From contig CANNZV010002580.1 in the NCBI GenBank assembly GCA_947561585.1, positions 1-64,000 on the forward strand: 64,000 nt of DNA, given 5' to 3'. The position numbers and the translations under genes were made by a program. Shown here piece by piece: positions 10,085 to 18,986 of this stretch (positions are counted from its first letter, which is position 1; the number at the start of each line of letters is the position of its first letter). The notes under the pieces are model-generated. The model was not told the DNA's origin, did no database searches, and saw only the letters and a list, made by a program, of their open reading frames with translations. This stretch comes from Caprella mutica (Eukaryota > Arthropoda > Malacostraca > Amphipoda > Caprellidae).

Positions 10085-11602
10085 ATGGACGGAGTAATTT
10101 TTGTAATTTTTGGAGCATCAGGAGACTTGGCAGTACGTAAGTTGATACCTGCAATTTATGAATTGTACAAAGGAAAATATTTACCTGAAAATTTTGCAGT
10201 CTTAGGAGTAAGTCGATCCAGTTATTCCGATCCTGATTTTCGAAAAAAAGTATTTTTCGAAAGTGAGTTTATTAACTTAGAAGATCAAGAAGAAGACATT
10301 CAAAAAGATTTCGCAGAGCGGTTATCCTATATTGCTATCCAAACTTCAGAAACGAAAGATTATGGAAAAGTGAAAACACAATTGGCAAAAATGGATAAGC
10401 AATTTAATATTGGAGGTAATTATATTTATTACCTTTCTACTCCTCCCTTTTTATATAAAACCATTCCTGCCTGCCTTGCTGCTCATGATCTTAATTCTGA
10501 ACAAGAGGGTTGGAAAAGGTTGGTAATTGAAAAACCATTTGGCTATGATTTGGAAACTGCGATGGCTTTAAATAAAGACATAAAAAAATACTTTAATGAA
10601 GATCAAATTTATAGAATTGATCACTACCTAGGAAAAGAAACTGTACAAAATCTTTTGGTGACTCGATTTGCAAATGGAATTTTTGAACCACTTTGGAATC
10701 GGAACTATATCCAACATGTTCAAATCACAAATGCCGAAAATCTAACTGTTGGAAGCCGAGGTGGTTACTATGATAAATCTGGTGCATTGCGAGATATGTT
10801 TCAAAACCATTTGATGCAAATCGTAGCTCACCTTGCTATGGAACCACCTATCTCAGCGGAAGCCAATGCGATCCGAAATGAAAAATTAAAATTGTTACAA
10901 TCCATTCGCCCAATCAAAGAGGAAGATGTTTCTAAGCAGGTAATTCGTGGCCAGTACACAAGTTCTATAATTGATAAAAAACAAATTAAGGGATACCGTC
11001 AAGAAGAAGGTGTTCCAGATGATTCTAGAACCGCCACGTTTATTGCCTTAAAGTTTTACATCGATAATTGGCGATGGGCAGGTGTTCCTTTTTATGTTCG
11101 TTCAGGGAAAGCCTTGCCTACCAAAGTAACGGAGGTGGTCATTACATTTAAAGATCCTCCACATGCTTTATTTAGAAAAGAGGACATGGTATATAATGAT
11201 AATAATCAATTGATTATTCGGATTCAACCCGATGAAGGATTATTGCTAAAATTTGGAATGAAAGTACCTGGAGCAGGTTTTGAAGTGAAAGATGTGGGAA
11301 TGGATTTTCACTATTCAGACTTAACCAATGCACATGTTCCTGCGGCATATGAAAGACTATTGTTAGATGTAATCAAAGGTGATGCAACATTATATGCACG
11401 TGGCGATTCTGTCGAGGAAGCATGGCGTTTTGTAGAACCAATAATAAATGCATGGAAGAACAATCCAAAGATAAAAGTGTATGGTTACCCAGCTGGTACT
11501 TGGGGGCCCGCTGTCGTTTCAAAATTGATTGAATCGGATGATGTAACTTGGAGAAATCCATGTAGAGACTTGACGACAGATGGAAGTTTTTCCGAATTGT
11601 AA
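10085..11602 (+). CDS. zwf: Glucose-6-phosphate dehydrogenase
   Basis: Oxidises glucose 6-phosphate to 6-phosphogluconolactone with NADP, the entry step of the oxidative pentose phosphate pathway. 505 residues, normal family length. FGASGDLAVRK (residues 9-19) is the nucleotide-binding start. RIDHYLGKE (about 177-185) carries the active-site histidine and lysines, and IEKPFG (about 150) binds substrate. The ending, with YPAGTWGP and WRNP, is also typical. Partners are nearby: gnd divergently upstream and pgl 3.4 kb downstream on the same strand. The downstream 11648 gene starts 45 bases after the stop and may be read through. Confidence 0.97.
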   Translation: MDGVIFVIFGASGDLAVRKLIPAIYELYKGKYLPENFAVLGVSRSSYSDPDFRKKVFFESEFINLEDQEEDIQKDFAERLSYIAIQTSETKDYGKVKTQLAKMDKQFNIGGNYIYYLSTPPFLYKTIPACLAAHDLNSEQEGWKRLVIEKPFGYDLETAMALNKDIKKYFNEDQIYRIDHYLGKETVQNLLVTRFANGIFEPLWNRNYIQHVQITNAENLTVGSRGGYYDKSGALRDMFQNHLMQIVAHLAMEPPISAEANAIRNEKLKLLQSIRPIKEEDVSKQVIRGQYTSSIIDKKQIKGYRQEEGVPDDSRTATFIALKFYIDNWRWAGVPFYVRSGKALPTKVTEVVITFKDPPHALFRKEDMVYNDNNQLIIRIQPDEGLLLKFGMKVPGAGFEVKDVGMDFHYSDLTNAHVPAAYERLLLDVIKGDATLYARGDSVEEAWRFVEPIINAWKNNPKIKVYGYPAGTWGPAVVSKLIESDDVTWRNPCRDLTTDGSFSEL

Positions 11603-11647
11603 GTAACAATCAAGGTTAGATTTATTTTTCAAATAAGCAAACAAAAT

Positions 11648-12379
11648 ATGTTCTGGAATAGAAAAGTAAAATGCCCTATTACTATTGAGGATAGAGAATG
11701 GATTGAAACTAGATTGGATTGGATTAATTCCAATGTAGTAAATATCAAAAAACAACTAACTATTGAACCAACCAATTTTTTTTTTAATTGGAATTTTAGT
11801 GGCAAAGAAGAAGATGCAGATTTTGTTCTTCAAAAGATTGCAGAATATTTTAAAATAAATATTGAAAATATTAAACTTGATTTTTATAGTGAAGAAGCAC
11901 TAGAATTGGATAGAGGTACAATTACTCAAAAAGAAAAAGGTATTGGAACTGCTGGACTTTATATACAAGGAGGAGGTGAATTTCAGATTTGGATAGAAGT
12001 CCAACAATTAAAAAGGCCTAATTCTTTAATTGCCACTCTTGCACATGAACTCAGCCATTTTGTCTTAATGGGACAAAATGATTTTTATATTGAAGGAGAA
12101 GAAAATGAATGGTTAACCGACTTATTATCCATTGCATATGGCTTTGGAATTTTTATTGGAAATACCAAGTTCTCTTTTCAACAATGGCAATCAGGAGATG
12201 GCTGGGGAGGCTGGTCAACTTCATCCCAAGGATATTTACCGCAACAAGTTACTGCTCATGCTATGGCAGAAATTGAAATACGAAAAGGACATCATGATAT
12301 TCCTGATTGGGTTGATTATTTATCAAAAAATTTTAAATCTGATTTCAAAAGAAGTTTGAAATATTTAAAACAAAAATAG
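11648..12379 (+). CDS. Uncharacterised protein with zinc-metallopeptidase-like HExxH motif
   Basis: 243 residues, no signal peptide and no clear membrane segment, so probably cytoplasmic. LAHELSHF at about residues 131-138 contains HExxH. It is followed about 22 residues later by ENEWLTDLLSIAYGFGIF, which offers acidic residues at a distance suitable for a third zinc ligand. That is the pattern of a gluzincin-like metallopeptidase, but I do not recognise a named family. The N-terminus looks like a charged helical region (ITIEDREWIETRLDW). A T10 run lies inside the coding region near 11776. It starts 45 bases after zwf on the same strand and converges with the alkane hydroxylase gene, 3 bases from its stop, leaving no room for a separate terminator. 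Confidence 0.6.
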   Translation: MFWNRKVKCPITIEDREWIETRLDWINSNVVNIKKQLTIEPTNFFFNWNFSGKEEDADFVLQKIAEYFKINIENIKLDFYSEEALELDRGTITQKEKGIGTAGLYIQGGGEFQIWIEVQQLKRPNSLIATLAHELSHFVLMGQNDFYIEGEENEWLTDLLSIAYGFGIFIGNTKFSFQQWQSGDGWGGWSTSSQGYLPQQVTAHAMAEIEIRKGHHDIPDWVDYLSKNFKSDFKRSLKYLKQK

Positions 12380-12382
12380 CTA

Positions 12383-13468
12383 TCAAGATAAAGATACTTT
12401 TAATTTCTGATTCGTTTTTTCCAACCTTGGATTCATTACTTTAAACCATAGTGGTGGAAAAAATGCCAATACGACCATCCCCGGATAACCAGTTGGCATT
12501 TGAGGCGTATTAGGCAAAGATTTTAATGCTTGATATTTAATACTTCCATTATAGTGATGGTCGGAGTGTCTTGATAAATTAAACATCAATGCTCGCCCAA
12601 AAATATGATCCGAATTCCAAGAATGATGATGTCTTACAGGTTCGTAGATTCCTTTTTCATTTTGTTCTCTAACCAATCCATAATGTTCAATATAGTTTAT
12701 CGTTTCCAAAAGAATAATACTAATCAGCACTACCAATAAATAAACAAAAAATAAAGCTGAACCAATACAAAAATAAAGGCAAGTCAAATAGGTCAATGTA
12801 ACGATTGTATACCTTACCATTTGATTGTGCAAGGAATAAATTGAGTATCCTTGGTGTTGAGTTTTTTGGTTTTCTACTTTCCATGCTTGTAAATATCCAC
12901 CTATCTGAGACCTAAACCAAAACGTAAATAATAACTCATTTTTTGCAGCAGTTGATGGGTCATTCGGTTTACCTACATTTCGATGGTGACCTCCATTATG
13001 ATATGGGATAAAGTGTAAATTCAATACCGACAAGAGTTGAATTTGACCTAAAAATAATTCTATAGGGCTATTCGTTCGATGACTTAATTCATGACCTATA
13101 TTAAAACCAAAAATTCCACATATTAATCCCATAGAAATCACTCTGCACCAAAATTCAAAAGTCCAAAAAGGTGTATTTGAGATTGTTATAAAAAAATAAA
13201 CAAATGTAAATAGGTAAATCGGCACAGCTATATAAAGTAACCAATCATAAAATTTGGCATTTTTTTCATCAGCTTCCATCTTTTCTTCTAGATTTGCTAT
13301 GTCCAATGGAAGCAATAATTCTAATACAGGAAAAACAATAAAAATAATAACTAACGGCACCAGACAATGCCATCCATCATAAATAAAACCATAGATAGAT
13401 GCTATAGGTAAAATAAAAGCTAATAGGAATTTCATTCTTTGCATAACTAGAGTGATTTTAGAATTCAT
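12383..13468 (-). CDS. alkB: Integral-membrane alkane 1-monooxygenase (AlkB hydroxylase family)
   Basis: Non-haem di-iron hydroxylase of the cytoplasmic membrane that adds oxygen to the terminal carbon of alkanes or a related hydrocarbon chain. About 360 residues with several hydrophobic segments. The histidine boxes are present: GHELSHR, YHNGGHHRNVG and RHSDHHYNGS. The alkane-hydroxylase signature NYIEHYGL is present too, which separates it from the shorter fatty-acid desaturases. It needs rubredoxin and a reductase, neither of which is in the window. The ATG at 13466-13468 overlaps the end of the adenylate cyclase gene by 11 bases; later ATGs at 13444 or 13435 would remove the overlap, so the exact start is uncertain. 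Chain-length preference cannot be read from the sequence. Confidence 0.87.
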   Translation of the reverse strand: MNSKITLVMQRMKFLLAFILPIASIYGFIYDGWHCLVPLVIIFIVFPVLELLLPLDIANLEEKMEADEKNAKFYDWLLYIAVPIYLFTFVYFFITISNTPFWTFEFWCRVISMGLICGIFGFNIGHELSHRTNSPIELFLGQIQLLSVLNLHFIPYHNGGHHRNVGKPNDPSTAAKNELLFTFWFRSQIGGYLQAWKVENQKTQHQGYSIYSLHNQMVRYTIVTLTYLTCLYFCIGSALFFVYLLVVLISIILLETINYIEHYGLVREQNEKGIYEPVRHHHSWNSDHIFGRALMFNLSRHSDHHYNGSIKYQALKSLPNTPQMPTGYPGMVVLAFFPPLWFKVMNPRLEKTNQKLKVSLS

Positions 13469-14747
13469 CTGCAATAATCAATTGTCCGTTATTATCCACA
13501 GTCCATTTTGAATCTGCTATTTTATTTTTTTTCCCATTTAAAAAATAAGACTTCATAATACCTTTTCCTTTTATCATAATCTCTCCACAATCTTCATATA
13601 TAAAATCATCACCTAGAGTGTTTTTTACGGCTTCAGTAATATGGATTTTTTCAGGGTGTCCACTTGCTTCAAAACGACTTGCAATATTTACAGAATCTCC
13701 CCATAGATCGTAGGAGAATTTTTTGTTTCCAATCACACCCGCTACAGCCTTACCTGTATGAATTCCAATTCTTAACTTCAAATCATATTTTTCTGCATAT
13801 TTTTCTTTGATGATTTGATTGATCTCAATTGCCATGTTGGCAATATTGTGGCAATGTTTCTCGTCAGGAACAGGTAGGCCTCCAACTGCCATATATGCAT
13901 CTCCAATGGTCTTAATTTTTTCAATTTCATATTTATCAACCAAAGCATCAAACTCACTAAAAATTTCATCCAGCATTCCCACCAATTCACTAGGGGACAT
14001 TTTATTGGCATATTGAGTAAACCCAACAATATCAGCAAATAAGATCGTTACATTGTCAAAACTATCTGCCACAGATTGGTGGCTGTTCCGTAATTTATCA
14101 GCAATAGTTTCTGGAAAAATACTTAACAATAGGTGATCAGATTTTTCTCTTTCGCTAGCTAATAAGGATTTGTATTGTGTATTTTCTGTAAAAAAGAAAT
14201 AAGCAAAATATAAGGAGATAAACATACTGTCCAAGGCAACAATTATATTAAAAATTCGAAAGGTATCAACAGGGACTACATATGTTGCACCATAGTTTAA
14301 ATTCCAAAAAATAACCGTTAAAAAAACTATAATAATCCCACCCATATACATCATAAATTGCTTCTTTTCTCTTCTAGAAAATAACAAAATAGTGGCGAAT
14401 GGTACAAACACTAAATGCAAAGTAACAATAGTATCCAACCCATAAAACATGGATGGAATAGCTGTTATCAAACAACCTAAAGTAAGCATGGAAAACCGAC
14501 CAAATTTAAATGACATTCCATATCGAGCTGTCCCAATAAATAGCCCTACGAATCCTAACCAAATAACTAAATCCACCCAAAACATTTCTCTCATTTCTAA
14601 TATCCAAAATCCTATCGCCCAACTCCCCATAACGAAAATCATCATCAGGTCAAGGATAATAAAAATGGAAATGTTACGCTTTCTATCTTCATCGTACTGA
14701 AAATAGTGTTTTTCAATAATCCAATTGATATAGGGAATAGTTTGCAT
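13458..14747 (-). CDS. Membrane-bound class III adenylate cyclase
   Basis: Makes cyclic AMP from ATP. The first 190 residues form about six membrane helices. The C-terminal cyclase domain has FADIVGF (metal-binding Asp), KIKTIGDAYMAVGG (second metal Asp and an adenine-selecting Lys) and LWGDSVNIASR (adenine-binding Asp, then the transition-state Asn and Arg). The Lys/Asp pair favours ATP over GTP. The domain has only one catalytic half, so the enzyme must dimerise. The start is taken as the ATG at 14745-14747 (MQTIPYINW), since the 32 residues before it look like untranslated leader. The stop lies within the start region of the alkane hydroxylase, implying a shared transcript and translational coupling. 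Confidence 0.88.
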   Translation of the reverse strand: MQTIPYINWIIEKHYFQYDEDRKRNISIFIILDLMMIFVMGSWAIGFWILEMREMFWVDLVIWLGFVGLFIGTARYGMSFKFGRFSMLTLGCLITAIPSMFYGLDTIVTLHLVFVPFATILLFSRREKKQFMMYMGGIIIVFLTVIFWNLNYGATYVVPVDTFRIFNIIVALDSMFISLYFAYFFFTENTQYKSLLASEREKSDHLLLSIFPETIADKLRNSHQSVADSFDNVTILFADIVGFTQYANKMSPSELVGMLDEIFSEFDALVDKYEIEKIKTIGDAYMAVGGLPVPDEKHCHNIANMAIEINQIIKEKYAEKYDLKLRIGIHTGKAVAGVIGNKKFSYDLWGDSVNIASRFEASGHPEKIHITEAVKNTLGDDFIYEDCGEIMIKGKGIMKSYFLNGKKNKIADSKWTVDNNGQLIIADEF

Positions 14748-14847
14748 GATTAGTAAATTTGGATCAATAGAATAGTTTGTTTTTTTCAAAATAATTTGGT
14801 GTTTAATAAAAGGTCGAAACAAACATAAGTCACTATTAGGCAAAAAT

Positions 14848-14892
14848 CGTCCGAATTGATATATTCGGACGTCCTAATTTATCAATCAGGAC
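14848..14892. promoter_or_regulatory. Two adjacent small dyads upstream of the adenylate cyclase
   Basis: CGTCCGAAT (14848-14856) pairs with ATTCGGACG (14863-14871). Immediately next to it GTCCT (14871-14875) pairs with AGGAC (14888-14892). They lie about 100 bases upstream of the cyclase start, inside the 310-base divergent gap shared with pgl, and could be operators or mRNA stems. There is no direct evidence of function, and nothing else was recognised in 14748-15057. Confidence 0.35.
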
Positions 14893-15057
14893 ATTTAGAC
14901 AAAACCAAATCACATAACACATTGATTATCAGTTAGTTAAATTTTCATCATTTCTACCTCAAATTTTTTATTATTTTTGTTTTTTTGGCCGAATTCAGTT
15001 AAAAAAATACATTTTATCTCACTTAGAATATTTCAATTACTTACTTAAACCAAGATT

Positions 15058-15753
15058 TTGAAGCAAAAAAATATATTTAAGAATAAAGAAGAGGTCGCCA
15101 AAGCATTTGCAAAATACCTTTACGAAGAAATTAAAAAATCTGAATCTTTTCATATTGCACTTTCTGGTGGAAGTACTCCAAAGATTTTATTTGACTATTT
15201 AGCAAAAGAGTATTCAGATAAAATTGACTGGCAAAAAGTACATTTGTATTGGGGCGATGAACGTTGCGTTCCACCAGATCATGAGGATAGTAATTATAAA
15301 ATGACGAACACTCATTTAATTCAACATATCAATATTCCCATCTCAAATATTCATCGAGTGCTTGGAGAAAATGATCCTACGAAAGAAGCAGATCGCTATG
15401 GTAAGAGAATCGAATGGAATCTTAAACTTAAAGATGGTATTCCGATTTTTGATTTAATCATTTTGGGAATGGGTGGAGATGGACATACCGCTTCTATTTT
15501 TCCTCACCAAATGGAATTGTTAAACTCAAAGGAAACTTGTGGTGTTGCTACTCATCCTGAATCTGGTCAACAAAGAATTACCATTACTGGAAATGTAATT
15601 AATGCCGCAAAACAAATCCATTTTTTGGTAACTGGTGCTTCAAAGAAACCTGTTCTTGACGAAATTTTCAATCAAAAAGGAGGCTTTAAAAAATATCCCA
15701 CGACTTATATTGAATCTGCCCAATGGTGGCTAGATCAAGATGCCGTAGGATAA
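15058..15753 (+). CDS. pgl: 6-phosphogluconolactonase
   Basis: Hydrolyses 6-phosphogluconolactone to 6-phosphogluconate, the second oxidative pentose phosphate step between Zwf and Gnd. 231 residues, usual length. IALSGGSTPK (about residues 36-45) is the phosphate-binding loop, WGDERCVPPDHEDSN (about 68-82) is family-typical, and LGMGGDGHTASIFPH (about 141-155) holds the catalytic histidine. No in-frame ATG exists before about residue 80, so translation must start at the TTG at 15058-15060 or another non-ATG codon. Unlike most genomes, it is 3.4 kb from zwf with three unrelated genes between. Confidence 0.93.
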   Translation: MKQKNIFKNKEEVAKAFAKYLYEEIKKSESFHIALSGGSTPKILFDYLAKEYSDKIDWQKVHLYWGDERCVPPDHEDSNYKMTNTHLIQHINIPISNIHRVLGENDPTKEADRYGKRIEWNLKLKDGIPIFDLIILGMGGDGHTASIFPHQMELLNSKETCGVATHPESGQQRITITGNVINAAKQIHFLVTGASKKPVLDEIFNQKGGFKKYPTTYIESAQWWLDQDAVG

Positions 15754-15831
15754 TTAAATCTATCTGGTATGCAACCTTGTAATTGCAATCTAAGTCATTA
15801 ATTTCATAAGAAAAACCAACCCAATTGCTTT

Positions 15832-16812
15832 ATGAAACGATCAATACTTTTTTTTGTAATTACATTGTTTTTATTTTTATTCTCCTATTGCGACTCACCT
15901 ACAGATTCAACAAATAAAAATTTACATCTCAGTCAGTCACCTGATAAAGTTGAATTATTTGGAGAAGGTTTTATTGCTACTGCTCTGTATGAAAGAGATA
16001 TTGCAATTTCTCCAAAAGGAGACGAAATAGTATATACACTTGGCGATTTTAAACAAAATAAAAGATGTTTAGTCGTTGTTAAAAAACATGGAGATCAATG
16101 GAGTGAACCAGAAATTTTAAATATTTCAGGAAGGTATCAAGATATCGAACCTTTCTTCGCTCCTAATTCCAACAGATTATATTTTGCATCCAATAGACCT
16201 CTTCCAAACGATTCCACCAGAAGCGATTATAATATTTGGTACTCCGATAAAAATGGTAAAAGCTGGAGTGCACCAGTCGTGTTAGATTCTATTATTAATA
16301 CCAAAGGAGATGAATTTTATCCATCCGTAGGCAATAGTGGGAATTTGTATTTTACAGCTACTAGAAAAGATGGGATTGGTCGAGAAGATATTTTTAAATC
16401 TACACTTTCAAATGGTCAATTTCAAAATCCAATACCTTTAGATACAACCATCAATACTGCCTTATTTGAATTTAATGCCTATATCAATCCTGATGAAAAT
16501 TTAATTATTTATAGCTCATTTGGAAGACGTGATGATTATGGTGGTGGTGATTTATATTACAGCGTAAAAGATCAAAATGGAAATTGGAAGAAAGCAAAAA
16601 ATTTAGGTGGAGCAGTCAATTCCGACAAATTAGACTATTGTCCTTTTGTAGATTGGGAAAGAAATAATTTTTATTTTACAAGTGAAAAAATAAACAAAAC
16701 TGATTCTAAAATAAAAAATATTGAAGAACTAAAAACTCTTTCGAATAGTCCAAATAATGGTTTTGGAAATATTTATAGAATTAGTTTAGATGAATTAAAA
16801 ATAAAACTCTAG
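15832..16812 (+). CDS. PD40/TolB-like beta-propeller lipoprotein
   Basis: 326 residues. Residues 1-20 form a lipoprotein signal (hydrophobic stretch ending FSYC), so the mature protein is anchored in the cell envelope. The body consists of repeated PD40/WD40-like blades: DIAISPKGDEIVYT, PFFAPNSNRLYFASNRP, FYPSVGNSGNLYFTATR, AYINPDENLIIYSS and CPFVDWERNNFYFTS. This predicts a partial or six-bladed propeller that binds a protein or ligand. It resembles exported TolB-like repeat proteins of Bacteroidota; no catalytic site is visible. It is 78 bases downstream of pgl on the same strand, probably by chance. Confidence 0.7.
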   Translation: MKRSILFFVITLFLFLFSYCDSPTDSTNKNLHLSQSPDKVELFGEGFIATALYERDIAISPKGDEIVYTLGDFKQNKRCLVVVKKHGDQWSEPEILNISGRYQDIEPFFAPNSNRLYFASNRPLPNDSTRSDYNIWYSDKNGKSWSAPVVLDSIINTKGDEFYPSVGNSGNLYFTATRKDGIGREDIFKSTLSNGQFQNPIPLDTTINTALFEFNAYINPDENLIIYSSFGRRDDYGGGDLYYSVKDQNGNWKKAKNLGGAVNSDKLDYCPFVDWERNNFYFTSEKINKTDSKIKNIEELKTLSNSPNNGFGNIYRISLDELKIKL

Positions 16813-17061
16813 GTTATTTTTGTATGATTTTTTAAACTCAAAAAATGGTCAATCTATTTCAAGAATGGACATTAGAGATTATTCTAAATAGAATTATATA
16901 GAGAATTTCAAAACCTAGTAAATACAAGGTTTTCGACTCATTCAAAATTCAAAATTTATCATTCAGAATTAACTCTATTTATCAAATACTTTTGACTCAC
17001 AATTATTTCGTCAAACTTCTCAAATCGTAAATCATAAATCCGTCTTCCCTTCTTCCCATTC

Positions 17062-17223
17062 CTATTCTTCTTCATAACCGCTTTTTACCAGTCGCTTCGA
17101 AATCCACCAATAATTTCCAGCAATATCCATCACCCCTGCTTGACGATCTCCGTAATCCATATCCTCTGGAGGAAAGACCACTTGTGCACCAGGTTGGTAA
17201 GTTTCATAAATTGGATGAGTCAT
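17062..17223 (-). pseudogene. C-terminal remnant of a VOC/glyoxalase-fold protein (PhnB-like)
   Basis: A 53-residue frame that matches only the last third of VOC-superfamily proteins: FPPEDMDYGDRQAG, then MDIAGNYWWIS, the usual metal-site and C-terminal strand of PhnB-like members (normally about 140-150 residues). No upstream sequence resembles the missing N-terminal module, so this looks like a deletion remnant. The short frame could still be translated from the ATG at 17221-17223. Confidence 0.55.
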
Positions 17224-17297
17224 GTTTTTATTTTTATAAAACAAAAATACCATTTTTTTTGCACCCTAATAGTTTACTTTAAAATGAGATCGTAGAT

Positions 17298-18083
17298 TTG
17301 AAGTTGGAATACAAACCATTTATTTTTAAATTTTTCAATATGGAAAGAGCAAAAACACCTTCATCAGATTTAAAATATTGGAGTTCTATATTAACATCTA
17401 ATCCTACAGATACAACAATTAATGCATTTCGTTTTGAAGAAAAATATAAAATAATTGAATTCACCTATAATCAGTATGGATTAAAATGCGATTTTACATT
17501 TGAAGAAATTGCGGACAAATTAAATCAATCCTATGTCGCTGATGAACTATTTAACAATGAACTTACAATCAATAAATTAGCCTATTGGGTTCTCGGTTTA
17601 TGGGGTAGTGTTTTGAATCTTCCTCAAAAGCCAGAGGAAAAATTTAATTATATTTATTTATCACATGACATTTGGTTTTTTGATGGAGAACAAGATGAGG
17701 TAAATTATTTTAGTTATGTAAACCGACTTCATCAAATGAGAACGACGAATCTTTCATTTTCTCAATGGGAAGAATCTTATGATGTTGAAACATCTTTATT
17801 TAATATCTCATTTTTATATGACGGTCAACAATATTTTTGGAAAATTAGAAATGATTCTCCAGGGTGGATGAATGGAATTATTTTCAAATTATACAATGAT
17901 CTTACCTTTAATGAATATCAAGATTTTGGAAATTATTTTATTGTTGGCGAAGGACAAGGTGGTTATGTAATGTACTTAACTTACGAAGCAGAAGAAGCCA
18001 TCAGAACCCTTTGGGATTTTTCAAAATTAAATAAACAAGGAAAATTAAAAACACTTCATGAATATGGAAAGCATTATGAATAA
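17298..18083 (+). CDS. Uncharacterised protein, 261 aa
   Basis: I do not recognise a family. There is no signal peptide or membrane segment; the protein is rich in aromatic residues (WVLGLWGSVLNLP, YLSHDIWFFDG, YFWKIRNDSPGWMNGI) and predicted to be soluble and cytoplasmic. The only ATG near the 5' end is at 17340 (MERAKTPSSD). The longer frame uses a TTG at 17298 and adds 14 residues that look protein-like; an in-frame stop lies just before, at 17280. The start is therefore uncertain. Neighbours are unrelated: a VOC remnant divergently upstream and the lipid cluster downstream after a 132-base gap. Confidence 0.55.
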   Translation: MKLEYKPFIFKFFNMERAKTPSSDLKYWSSILTSNPTDTTINAFRFEEKYKIIEFTYNQYGLKCDFTFEEIADKLNQSYVADELFNNELTINKLAYWVLGLWGSVLNLPQKPEEKFNYIYLSHDIWFFDGEQDEVNYFSYVNRLHQMRTTNLSFSQWEESYDVETSLFNISFLYDGQQYFWKIRNDSPGWMNGIIFKLYNDLTFNEYQDFGNYFIVGEGQGGYVMYLTYEAEEAIRTLWDFSKLNKQGKLKTLHEYGKHYE

Positions 18084-18215
18084 AATTAGAATATTCCATT
18101 TCATTAAACTTTTATAATTTCTCACTCCTCAAAATTAAATCCCTTTTAGAAAATCTTACCACTCATATTAAATTTTTACCTTGCATTTTTTATTATTCAA
18201 AAACTCAATCAACTT

Positions 18216-18953
18216 ATGAAAAGATTAGAAGGACAAATAGCAATTATTACAGGTGGCGCGCGAGGAATAGGTGTAGGAATCTGCGAAGTGTTTTGTAGTC
18301 ATGGGGCTACTGTTGTTTCCTGGGACATGGTAGATGAAGGCCAACAAACGGCTGAAGAATTAGCTGCAAAAGGATATTCCATTTCTTTTAGAAAAACAGA
18401 TATTACGGATAGAGAAGATGTAATGGCGGCAGCTCAAGATGCATTTGACCAACATGGAAAAATTGATATTTTAATAAATAATGCTGGGATAATTAGAGAT
18501 CGGTCTATCATGAAAATGAGTGATAATGAATGGGACAGCGTAATTAATGTAAACTTAACTGGTACCTACAATGCGACCAAAGCAGTTCTTCCTTTTATGC
18601 GCCAAGCGGGTTACGGAAGAATCGTTTCAGCATCTTCAATTAATGGTACACTCGGAGCTTTTGGACAAACCAATTATGCGGCGACAAAAGCTGGAATTAT
18701 GGGTTTCACAAAAGCTTTGGCCAAAGAAGTTGGTAAATATGGTATTACTGCCAATGCGGTTGCTCCAGGATTTATAAAAACTGCTATGACTGATAGCATG
18801 CCGGAAGAAGTGATTAATGCAGGAATTGCATCTATTCCTGTTAGAAGAATAGGGACAGTCGAAGATATGGGATATGCCTACATGTTTCTTGCCTCCAAAG
18901 AAGCTGGTTTTATCAATGGACATACTCTACATGCTAACGGTGGTTCTTTTTAA
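18216..18953 (+). CDS. SDR-family oxidoreductase (FabG-like 3-oxoacyl reductase)
   Basis: NAD(P)-dependent short-chain dehydrogenase/reductase, 245 residues. TGGARGIG (12-19) binds the dinucleotide and NNAG (about 88-91) is the structural motif. Catalytic residues are Ser in SASSINGT (about 140), Tyr154 and Lys158 in YAATKAG. The ending HTLHANGGSF is typical of 3-oxoacyl-(ACP/CoA) reductases. It opens a run of plus-strand genes: the kinase starts 33 bases after its stop and the phosphatase 20 bases after that. The context favours oxidation or reduction of a hydroxyacyl/oxoacyl-CoA in fatty or hydroxy acid breakdown over membrane lipid synthesis. Confidence 0.9.
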   Translation: MKRLEGQIAIITGGARGIGVGICEVFCSHGATVVSWDMVDEGQQTAEELAAKGYSISFRKTDITDREDVMAAAQDAFDQHGKIDILINNAGIIRDRSIMKMSDNEWDSVINVNLTGTYNATKAVLPFMRQAGYGRIVSASSINGTLGAFGQTNYAATKAGIMGFTKALAKEVGKYGITANAVAPGFIKTAMTDSMPEEVINAGIASIPVRRIGTVEDMGYAYMFLASKEAGFINGHTLHANGGSF

Positions 18954-18986
18954 GGAAAGAAATCATACCTCCAAAAATTAATTATC

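Noticed and set aside
14972..14979. TATTTTTG upstream of pgl as a promoter
   Set aside because: No TTTG or TTG lies 17-20 bases upstream, so it is not better than chance.
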